From the NCBI GenBank assembly GCA_029964075.1, contig CM057142.1, positions 33,358,392 through 33,422,391 of the forward strand: a stretch of 64,000 nucleotides of DNA, written 5' to 3'. Within the stretch, counting starts at the first letter, position 1. Each line of letters begins with the position of its first letter. Source of the DNA: Patiria pectinifera. Lineage: Eukaryota; Echinodermata; Asteroidea; Valvatida; Asterinidae. Shown here piece after piece: positions 36,581-59,141 of the stretch. The notes beneath the pieces were generated by a model that saw only the letters and a program-made list of their open reading frames with translations, did no database searches and was not told the origin of the DNA. Both the position numbers and the translations under genes were made by a program.

Positions 36581-37387
36581 GGCACGTTGAACAACAGAGT
36601 CCGACAATATGGTCCCCAATTCCTGAAGGGTCCTCAATTTGGCCATGTCTGCAAAACATATGGGAGGTCTTCCTAAAAAAGTAAAGTACAAACAAAAGAG
36701 GGACAATAGGGGGTCCCCGATTGCAGGCAAATACACACTTAAGTGTGTGTACCCATGTGTAGTGTACATGTACATTGTACTAGTAAAACTACTTGAATAC
36801 TGTTTTTGAGTACATGTATAACAGGAAACTTCAACCATAGCAAGGAAAACCCCATGTGCAGATGACATACTCCAAAAGGAATGCACAAAATGAGTCAGTG
36901 ATTATTGACAATTACGACCACAGACTGCATGCTCTGGGTGTTTCACTACAGTTGAGTCAGATTGTTAAATAAATACATGTACTGTCAGGCTACATGTGTA
37001 TACTGCCACAACAAGGCTGATGCATACTTGAATGGTGGTGTGATCAATACAATGTACAGTCACTGCTTGCAAGCTGTAGGGGAACGACTCCACCCTATTT
37101 GACGGAGAAAAGAGCGCAAAGTCCAAGGATGCTATCTACACTTGTGTGTGTGCAATACGCAATGTCAAACAGATTGTGTACTGCTTGGAATTATTATAAT
37201 GAAAAAGGCTTGAAGTTCTTCTATTCATATTGATGACATCCCGTACTAAGAGGAAAAGTGATATAAAATGTACCTGATATGACTTAAGGTGCTGTAAAAA
37301 CCGTTCAACACAAAGTTGGAATGATCGTGTACATGTTGTCCTGGAGAATTTTATTTAGATTTTAAAGTGTGATTAAGAGATAGGCCT

Positions 37388-37936
37388 ATATACATCATTT
37401 GCTTTTGCTGTAATTTTCAGAAATGGATGGATTTGGGGTGTTGGTAATATATTTGTATAGCAAATATTGTTATACTGACTTTTTTTACCTTTTGGGTGCA
37501 TAGATGCTATAAAAACCAAGAAATGCTATAAAAACCAAGAAAAACAATCCTTTTCCTGTACATTTTTAAGTCTGGTTACCTGACTCCATTTAAGATGAAA
37601 CAGAGCAATTTATAAACATTGGGGAATTGTAAGGTCAGGGAACCAGTCTAGCTGGCTTGTATCCGTCATAGGTGTATAATAAATTGTAAAAAAATGCGGA
37701 CTAACTAAATATTGTCAATTGGGGCCAGTATTTGAAAAAAAAGTCAGTTCTTTCCAATGCTGGCCGAACAGCGTTGGAAATTGATACCACTTTTCTTGAA
37801 AATGACAGTATACCAGGTGCCATGATTTTACAGGATGCTTTAGACTGTCATTCACTAACAGTCCAGCAAGGTATTTCAACACAATTTGGTAGTTTTATTT
37901 TTTTTGATGTTTGCAAATGTTGTATTTTCCCTTTAA
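37388..37936 (+). repeat. Family A MITE, copy 8 (worn)
   Basis: The left end is eroded (ATACATCATTTGCTTTTGCT) and the right end is TGTATTTTCCCTTTAA. The palindrome near 37755-37778 has lost its GGCC core. An internal repeat of ATGCTATAAAAACCAAGAAA occurs near 37505. Confidence 0.85.
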
Positions 37937-38476
37937 ATACTTCAATTGCACACCTGTAATACTTGTGTCATGAACTTCCCAATTTTCTGAGAATTGTCTG
38001 GAAATTTGTTTTCAATGATTCACCGCTAATCCTGCCTTGGACGATATTTAGGTAACACATGTATAGTTAGAATATTTTTGTGATTGATAGCAAATACATG
38101 TAATACAGATTGATGTTGCTAAAATGTATCGGCAATAGTCAGTATGGAATTCAAAACACCGGTATTCCCTCTAAAATGTGGCCAAATGTGTGTGAAAGCC
38201 CTTAAAGGAAAACGAAAAGAGACAGAAATATCAGATAACCATTAACATTTGGTTTTGTAAATAAATTAGGATAACCCTATTTTGAAATATCTTCAATTTC
38301 TCCCACCACTAGTCTATACTATTTAACTTATTATTTTAACTTTTCAACTATTTAACTACTACTACTGGTCGGTATTCTTTACCCAGGACATTGGCTAATT
38401 CAGTTTACTAATTTTGACGAAATGTAATGTTTTCTTCCATCAAATAATCACAATTCTTTTAGCGGAAAGATTAAGT

Positions 38477-38681
38477 GGAAAGATTCCCATTTCTGGCCAT
38501 CACTTGTCACCCTGGGCACAAACCCTATGAGACTGGTTTGAAAATTTCTAAGTGTTTTCTCAGTAAATGCTTCAACATTTTCCCAGCTAATTTTGACTCA
38601 CTAGGGCATATTATCACTTTCTGATGTCTGATTGGTCACTGAAGGGAACAATTAGTGATGGCCAGATATGGGAATCTTTCC
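38477..38681. repeat. Short inverted-repeat element
   Basis: Ends GGAAAGATTCCCATTTCTGG and CCAGATATGGGAATCTTTCC. The inverted arms of about 30 bp run to GGCCATCACT and AGTGATGGCC. 205 bp in total. Superfamily not determined. Confidence 0.75.
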
Positions 38682-38842
38682 GATTTAGCTCTACTGCTAT
38701 TTTTCGTGAAATTTTCAGAATTTGTTTGCACACGTTTGCGTATCAAAATTTGAACATGAAATTTCATGAAAATTAGACATCTGACAAAGGCAGCACTTTC
38801 TGATTAGCCTATAAGTATAAAGAGGGTGAATATGGTTCTTAA

Positions 38843-40045
38843 GGCCGAACAAAAAAAATGGTGTGTTTACGGTAACCCGACCGACCTGGAATTTTATTGC
38901 CATTTTGAAGGTTGATAATTGACAAATTTCAAACATTTCAAGTACTTTTAATTATTTGCAAAACATTTTCCACACTTGAATCTGAAGTACGATTATTTTT
39001 GCACCGCCTGGCTGGCTTCTCCCCACATACACATTATTTCAAAATCTTGACCAAAATCCTGTTTTTCTGATGCATGTGTGATCAAAATGCACACAATGAC
39101 CAGCAGTAACAGCATGGTACACTGGTTGAATCAATGCTATGATGAAGGACCGGAACCAGTGACTACTGCAGCATGATGATGCGTAAAAATATTACCAAAC
39201 AAACATCGCTGGAGAAAGAGAATTTCGATCTTTACTTTCTGTGTATGTGTTTTCCATTAAAATGATGAGATTGCAAAGCTCGAACTTGTGGGAAACATCG
39301 TAGCGTGTTTCTGCAGTAGTGCAAGATTTTCGGCCACGTGGGCCGGAGCATGGCGACATGTGTTTGCCAGGAATGTTGGTGGTGCCAGCCGTGATGTATG
39401 TTAAGTATAAAGTGGAATCACCGACCTCAAATATATTTTTAATTAGGTGAGGCAAGTTTTAATCACTTCTGATAGCCAGTCTTGATAATTTTAATGAAAA
39501 TAATCCAGGCACAAAATAAACATGATTCCTTGCTCTATGATTAGTACGAATGATGCTCCATTAATCAGCACCCAATAATTTTTTTAAAGGCATGAAATCG
39601 GAAGCAAAAGTTTGTTTTTTTTTTCTCCACCTTAATTTCTTAATTTGAAACTTACATGTAAATGTAATGCATACTTTTCTAGTTAGGAAGCAATGAAACA
39701 CAGGTTGTGAAATGTTAAATTTTTTTAGTTAACAATTTTGATTTTTTTTTTAATTACAAAAATATTAATAACCTACAAGATCTCCTCTGAATTTCACGGA
39801 CAAATCTTAAGATAAAGATGAATCACAGCAAATCTTCCCCCACATGTTTGAAAAAATCCTGGTAAGAACCCTGGCGGACGATACAAATTAATTTGGATTG
39901 AAATGTATCGATTGAATATCTTCAATGCTTGAATAGTGGTTTTATACAATTGTTTGCGAAAGAACACGCATGGGCATGCAGAACTGAAATGAAAAAAATT
40001 TTTTTCAGGCCGTTACCGTAAACACACCATTTTTTTTGTTTGGCC
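38843..40045. repeat. 1.2 kb PIF/Harbinger-like element with TAA duplication
   Basis: Inverted ends GGCCGAACAAAAAAAATGGT and ACCATTTTTTTTGTTTGGCC extend to GTTTACGGTAAC. They are flanked by TAA at 38840-38842 and 40046-40048. The element sits inside an older repeat whose halves flank it. The inside holds an 87-codon frame at 39455-39192 (minus) that I do not recognise; there is no visible transposase. Confidence 0.7.
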
Positions 40046-40591
40046 TAAGCAAAAATAAACTACAAACTAAGCTTAATTATGAAATCAAAATTTGATTAAG
40101 TTCGACATGTTTTTGTACATGGTGGAAGTGTGGCCTTTATTTACGGAGGTAAGCCTAGTCCAGTAAATTGGCCACGTTTATGGGGCTAAGTAGGAGTAGA
40201 CTGCTGCTCCATAGTCTAGTGATACTTAGTAAACGGAAATGACGGAGGGAACCACACTTTAAACGCTCCACAGTCATGACAGTCATGACAGTCAGTAGAA
40301 CATGTAGAACTAGGGCCTAATCTGGAAACATTTTCTGTAAATTGGGAATCCCACATGTGCATACATCCATACAGCAAGGGTATTTAATATGATACATCAC
40401 ACATCATCACTACAACTGCATACCATTCCATTGTACACATGTACATATCACTAGCCACTACATCATGTGCAATTGCTATAGGCCTATAGATGGACGTGTA
40501 CCGTTCAGACAGTAGCGGTGCCATCGCAACGCCGTGTCAGCGAGGGTTCACCCACATTTCGAAATAATCCACGAATCAAACCATTACTAAC

Positions 40592-40830
40592 CTTTTCAAA
40601 TACGACTCTGTATTGAAACGTAATCCAGTATAATTTCCGTAATAATCCCTGAATCGTTACGGAGGCAGTGGAGAACGACACAGACTCGGTAAATGAGCCG
40701 AGGTGCGAGCGTGTGAGCTAGCTGTAAAATATGTGGCCAAACTACATGAAATATTCAACTGCTGAATTGAAGCCCGCCCACATACGGCAAAATGCTGCCA
40801 ACCAAATCTTATGACGTAATGAGGCGATGC
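40592..40830 (-). promoter_or_regulatory. Possible numb promoter and non-coding first exon
   Basis: A CpG-richer, repeat-free block. It has a CRE-like TTACGTCA (minus strand, near 40815) and a plausible splice donor GAAAAG|GTTAGT ending an exon at 40592 on the minus strand. Position and strand would suit a 5' UTR exon of numb. No direct evidence links them. Confidence 0.2.
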
Positions 40831-42333
40831 AGAGGCAGGTTTATCATGAATTTACAGTGCTAAAATTTTCACTGAACGGTCTGTGTTATGAAAACGTCTT
40901 CGTGAAGTAAAACCCCAACAATAGTCCTAATAATATAATCATCTGCTAGTACTATATCAGAGATTAGTTTTGTATGCAAATGTATGGGCGGTCTCAGTAC
41001 AAAGGGTAGCGATGCGACATCGGACACGTCATGCATGTAACGGGGGTTGAATGCATGATTCAAGGTTGTTTCATGCCATTGTAATGCGGCCTATTGTTTG
41101 TTTAAATACCAATTGCCAAGTTATCGGACGGGCAAAGTTCACATTCGACAGAAGTGAGTGTCTTGATGTGGGTTGGTAGGTCTATATTTATTTGCGAGGG
41201 GACTGTATACATTTAAAAAAAAAGTTGGGTAAAACCCGATAATGGAATTTTGCAACAAAACTCCTTGTTATATTTTCTGCATGAGTAATATCATGAACGT
41301 ACACAATGAAAGTTTCGTATTTTTTCAGTATGTGTAGGCCTAAATAACTTAAAAGTTAGTCATTGAAGGCCTTATGAGTAGCTTACTTTACAAGCGGTAA
41401 ATGTTTTGATTAACGCTGCTAGCTAGATTGTTTTTGTGTGTATCACCCTGAAAAAAAAAAATAGATTTCGCAAATCAGTAGCCTAACACATACCCGTAAG
41501 TTTCTGACGAACTTACATCGCTCCCCGGTACGATGTAAAAGATAAATTAAAGTTCAAATTTTATCGACCAACAGAGCCTTCTCGATCCTAATTCCTAAAC
41601 TTTTTCGGAAGACAAATAACGGTGTTTTGAATCTCCTTGTCGTCAGTAATCATCTCTACTGGGTTAAAACCGGCCCCTAGGCCTATTAACAGTGGCTTTT
41701 TAAGTCGGGATCCCAAAATGTATCCGGTGAAGGGAAGCTTTTGTTTATTTAATTAAGTCACTACTTGTATTCTGTAATTTATTGAAGTGCCTAAGGGACA
41801 ATGGATACCACTGAGGTTTGTCAGAAAACTAAAAATAAATGGTAATAGTTTCAAATAGTATCCTCCCAAAACAAAAACTACTTGAACTTTTAAACTTCCT
41901 TGCGGTCACATTTTAAAGTTGCGCTCCCCGGCCAGCTCGTGCTTTTTCCGAGTTTCACCCCGAAATACATATTTGTAATTGCTATTTTTCTATACAGCAA
42001 TGCAAAAGTTATCCACTTTTGAATGAAACACCGAATAGAAACATCCGCCCACGTTTATAGTTATGGAATATTTACTTAACAAATTTTGAAATTTGCGGCA
42101 CGACAATTATAAGCAAGGATATCTTTTTGTGCGTTATGTGCTGAAAAGCAATCCAAAATAAACGCGTATTTTCAGAGGATTGAAAAAGTCCAAAATAGGA
42201 AAGGGTATAGCTTTTTCCATGTATATGAAACATACCAATTGAACAGTCGCGATGAGACAAGAAATCAAAAATATTGTAGACCACGGTTAGGTCCTACAGT
42301 GGCAACTTTTAGCTAAAATGTTATGACCTTATA

Positions 42334-42836
42334 CAGGGTGAGTTAAAAAAAAGAAGAAGCGAAACCCAAATGTCTGGACTATTGTTTTAGTGAAGTTCTG
42401 CATGTAGCACTGTGAAGCCCAATTCATAAGTTTTCTTTAGTACAAGAATCATTCAAATCACTTCTGTACTTTTCAAGTTACGGAATTTCAAACACATCCA
42501 CCATTTAAAGTTCTGTCCACGGATCACAAAAAAGTTTTGCGTTCTTTCAGCAAAACGAAAACAATTCACACACATCTCTATGTTATTTTTTTTCGTTTTG
42601 CCAAAAGAACACTTACCTTCTTGTGATCCGTGGACAGAACTTTAAAACGTTGGTTGTGTTTAAAATTCCGTAACTTGAAAAGTATACATGTACATGAGTG
42701 ATTTGAATAATTCTTGTACTAAAAGAAAGCCTATGAATTGGGCTTTCATATCCTAGATTTTGAAAGGGCTTCATATGTAGAACTTCACTAAACAACGGTC
42801 CCAACATTTGGGTTTCACTTTTTCTGACTCGCCCTG
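42334..42836. repeat. Mariner-like foldback MITE with TA duplication
   Basis: Ends CAGGGTGAGTTAAAAAAAAG and CTTTTTCTGACTCGCCCTG are flanked by TA on both sides. The arms of about 200 bp pair through AGTTCTGTCCACGGATCACA and its complement. The CAGGGTGA end and TA target fit Tc1/mariner MITEs. Non-coding. Confidence 0.85.
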
Positions 42837-43662
42837 TAAAGTGCCCCGTCTGTCCGTGCGGCCTTTGAGTGCTTTCCTGTATCGGAAAAAAATTCAATTG
42901 GGAAAAACACAATGCACAATAACCACAATTACTTTAGGCCTATCTTTCCGTCTTCTCTTTTTTTGGTTGAAACCAACTGTTATGAAATGTATGAAGCATA
43001 CAGACAAAGCCCCCCCCCCTCCCCTTCGCTAGTGAAATGAAAAGAGTACAGAAGTTTGTGATATCTGTAGAGGGCGCACAATACTTTCTGCGCCAGCGGC
43101 TGTTTTGCGAACTGCTGCAGAACTCGGGATGAGAACGATTTCCATTTCGCTTGGTTTGTGCGAAGAATCAGCGACGGATGTGAATATAGTAATGTTAAAT
43201 ATAAACAATCCTATGCTTATTTCATTGCTATAGGATCCAATGACCATTGTTGGTATTGAGCTGAGGGGTTGTGGCAAGGGGGTGGGGGCACAATCTAGCA
43301 GACACCAGGAACAAGAAGCTGTGAAAACACTAATTTGTATCATTTTAATCCCGGTGGCGTAGCTCAATCCCCCACCCCCAAATACGCCACTTGTTCTGGG
43401 CTCAAGACAGGCTAAACATTGACAAACTATAGAAGAGAATGTGCCATACAGTAAATACTTTATTTTATATTCACCTATATCAATAAGAAACGATAATTAT
43501 ATTATTAATGGAAATCGTAATTTGAAGTATTTTGAATTTGAGACCCATTGTAGTTGATTTTCCTTATAAACAAAATGAGCATGGATTAATTCTTATTTTT
43601 TTTAAAAATAATGACAGAGAAGAAAAGACATTTACTCGTGAACAACCGTTTGTTAGGAAACT

Positions 43663-43688
43663 CCCCCCCCCTTTTTTTTGGGGGGGGG
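43663..43688. repeat. C9-T8-G9 hairpin tract
   Basis: Nine C, eight T, nine G in direct succession. It could form a 9-bp GC stem with a T loop on the plus strand. Confidence 0.9.
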
Positions 43689-44009
43689 ACACACAGTTTT
43701 AAGACGCACAACTAATTAGGAAACCCCAATGGGATGTAAATAATCGACCGTTTAATCGCCTTACGATATTGAAAGGTTGGGAATTCGGAGAAAACATAAA
43801 CAATGACATACATCAACATCATCCTTGGATAGTTAGCATGTTTTTAAGCTTCTTCTTATCGTTACATGTATTACTCATTACACATACCCCGCACAAATTA
43901 TTAAAGTCTACCACATAATTACAGCAAAGTCCTTCCTTCTGGAAAATTATATCTCTTCGGTTTTACAACTTACAAGACGCACATTTCTATGTTTTACTTT
44001 TACCACAAC

Positions 44010-44015
44010 TTTATT
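44010..44015 (-). terminator. Candidate poly(A) signal of the astacin gene
   Basis: AATAAA on the minus strand about 315 bp beyond the stop codon at 44331. It is the first such hexamer I noticed downstream; the true cleavage site is unknown. Confidence 0.4.
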
Positions 44016-44330
44016 AATATTTCAATTCTAATTTCACTTAAAAGCCTTATAATCTATACAAATAGCTTTTTTTTTTAAACCAAGACTGGTGTACTTCTGG
44101 ACTTCGTCACCGTCCTGGATTTTTATAACTTGCTTTAATATCTTTAAAACTGTAAATGATGTTAAGCCTACTTCCTTTTACGATAATTAATTCTTGTCGT
44201 ATAACATTCCAATTGTCCAGTTCAAAATTCAAAATGGGAAATGCAAAATTAATATTATTGCGCCATTTCCTATTTTCCTCCAATCAGATTGTTCTGAACC
44301 CACTCCACCGTGCCAGGGGCTGCATGACAC

Positions 44331-56849
<12,519 letters not shown>

Positions 56850-56991
56850 TCTAGACACCCGTTCTTATCAGTCCTGTACGGTACCTTAAACCTTCTTAAT
56901 GTACTGAAACCAAAACAGCTTGATAGTTGCGCACCTCCTCTCAGAAATATCAGCGATGGAAAAATACTGTCTGTCCTTCCAACAACGAATC

Positions 56992-56998
56992 TTAAATA
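56992..56998 (-). promoter_or_regulatory. Possible TATA-like element of the astacin gene
   Basis: TATTTAA on the minus strand about 145 bp before the ATG. It would place transcription near 56965 with a 115-bp leader. Weak match. Confidence 0.25.
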
Positions 56999-58090
56999 TG
57001 TGCCCTAAAACAACGGGTGTGCTGGATTGATGATTTTTGTTTTTAATCGCGAGTATGATATATTTCCGAGAGAAGTTGTTTTTTGCTCCTCGACGAGCAA
57101 TCTCGACCTTGTGTTGGAGTGTGCAAAATTCGTGATAAAGACGGCACCAAGACTCCCTGCTGCAATTCTATAGCGCTAGGGCCAGGTAGACAACACTTGA
57201 GATTAATGACAATTTTAACAAGTTGACTAAGCTTTATTAAAGAAATAATCAAATTATGATAGCACTCAGCTACGGAATGATGCACTCGGAATCAGTTAAT
57301 TAATTGAGAATAATTCCATTTCTCGGGGTAATAATTATGATATCCGGTAGAACAGCAGGGTGGGTCGTTACAAGTGCGATTTTAAATAATTTTATGGAAG
57401 AATGGAGAGTTCATTAAAATGCCAGCCAATCAAAATCACAGCAGGGCAGATAATCAAATGGTAAACCATATTTTAATATAACAGTAATTGTTTACTTTTT
57501 TTTTTAATTTCTTTTTTATTAAAACAAAGGATTCCTCAAAAGTGCGCGTCTGTGGCCATGTAGCTTAATTGCAAGCCCGAAGAAGGCCGATGAGAGAAGA
57601 AGGATAATCAATAAGGAATATTCTGGTAAATCCAATGAATAAGATTGGAATTGAAAATCCAATCGAACTGCGGACCTTGCCTCGAAACCTGGGCCATTGA
57701 GGTGGCAGGTGAGGATAGGACCACAACGCCAACCCTAGGGTTTTAACCCCCCACCCCCTTGGGCTGCACAAACATTATCTATCAATTCTCTAAAATATGC
57801 TCCAGTATGCTGGAAAAGGCACCTATTTCAAAATTCGAGCAGTGGAGCATGCTCTCCAGGACTCCCTCAGCAGGAACTGCCTTTGGCACACAAGTGCACC
57901 TTCGGCACCCGTTCACTAGCTACCCCCTCCGGCTCCTTGAGCCAAACATTGATCCGCCCCGGCAAGGGATTAGGCAGGTATGAGTGAAGTTGTCAGTACG
58001 CTGGAAACTGTCGCATTCCTCCATTATTAACAGTACAAATAGCATTACGGTGGCTGTCACTGCACCCAAGATGAGTTCACTCTCTATTAA

Positions 58091-58256
58091 ATTCCAAAGA
58101 GTGAAACTAGGTACCTGACGATAACCACTCCAAAATTCGATTGAACTACTCTGAAAAATGGGTCAATGCAGTGGAAACTTGCGTGAAAACTCGATCTATT
58201 CGATTGAGTGAATTTCATTCTAAAACGCCTGGTCCCTATAGTTTCAGTTGGTGGGA
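58091..58256. repeat. Inverted-repeat MITE, copy 2 (diverged)
   Basis: Starts ATTCCAAAGAGTGAAAC and carries TTCTAAAACGCCTGGTCCCT, matching the plan of the element at 54132-54325. Confidence 0.6.
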
Positions 58257-58839
58257 GTTAATTGTCGCTCGAATACAGTGACTGCTCACTGTCTGGAAAT
58301 CAGAGAGTCTGAAGGAGCATGTACTTGGCTACTTGGCACCCCATAAAGGCAACTATATGAGCAATTAGATAAAAACGACGCCGAGAAATGATGAAAAAAA
58401 GTATCCGAACCAAATGGTAAGTATGGTGGCGACTCCCCATTGGTCAAAAGTTATTGGCGTCACTCGATATGACAACACACGTATACCAGGGCAAAGAAGC
58501 AATTCACATCCCACTGTTCTTAATCAAAACGAAATTACATCTATTTCGTGAAGAGGCTCACATCACAGGGAAACAATGGTTTGCCATTTACAGCTCAATT
58601 ATTCATACACAAGGCCAAGTGGCTTATGCGCCGAGACAATTTTACGCATGCCCATTCGCACATTACCCTAGTCACGTCCCAGTCTGTCACAAACTAAATT
58701 AACGTCTTAAAAACGACAATACGGATTATTGGTGACCACAAGATTTTGTGTTAGGGGTGGGGAGGTGACACAAATATGTTGTCCTTGTTTACTGCATAAA
58801 TACGTCAACTCTCTCAGTTCAATGACATCAACAAATCCA

Positions 58840-58846
58840 TATAAAA
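58840..58846 (+). promoter_or_regulatory. TATA box of the CUB-protein gene
   Basis: TATAAAA 91 bp before the ATG at 58931. A start near 58870 would give a leader of about 60 bp. An initiator-like CCAGTCC follows at 58858. Confidence 0.55.
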
Positions 58847-58930
58847 ACGACGCCCAAACCAGTCCCCGTAATTCTTGTTAATTTGAGTATACTCGAACTC
58901 CTATACTAAAACGCGATACCTCTTAACGTC

Positions 58931-59141
58931 ATGGGGCGTGTTCTTGCAATTATGCTGGCCGTCGCTTTAGCCGTCCTCACCGCAAGCTGGCCGGCCGTCT
59001 ACGGTGAAAAGCCGGTGCCGGCCACGCCGTACGTCCCACCGTTACATTTCAAGAGAAGCTTGGGCCTGGCGGACGACGAGGCAGTTATGGAGCGGTTGGC
59101 TCGGGCAATGGACCAGAGCCACTTAGTTTCCCGAAGTCAAG
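58931..59141 (+). CDS. CUB gene exon 1, signal peptide and spacer
   Basis: 70 codons plus one base. The donor CAAG|GTGATT is weaker than consensus, but the phase fits exon 2. Reading on soon gives non-conserved sequence. Confidence 0.82.

Larger units (their letters stand above)
29237..44330. other. 15 kb without a supported gene
   Basis: The sequence is probably upstream or 5'-UTR-intron DNA of numb, plus the spacer to the 3' end of the astacin gene. Its reading frames are short and match no family I recognise. It holds ACATGTAC-rich DNA (33.0-36.6 kb), one A-family copy, an inverted repeat at 38477, a large Harbinger-like element, a mariner-like foldback and a possible first exon near 40.6 kb. 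A G-rich tract, GGGGTGGGGGTGGGGGTGGG, sits near 30540. Confidence 0.6.
56850..58930. other. Head-to-head spacer between astacin and CUB genes
   Basis: 2.1 kb between two start codons facing away from each other. It includes a TATA-like site for each gene and a worn MITE at 58091-58256. A reading frame at 58454-58702 is unsupported. Control elements for both genes must lie here or further away. Confidence 0.7.

Noticed and set aside
43029..43367. 112-codon minus-strand frame near 43.2 kb
   Set aside because: No recognisable domain and no conserved splice signals.
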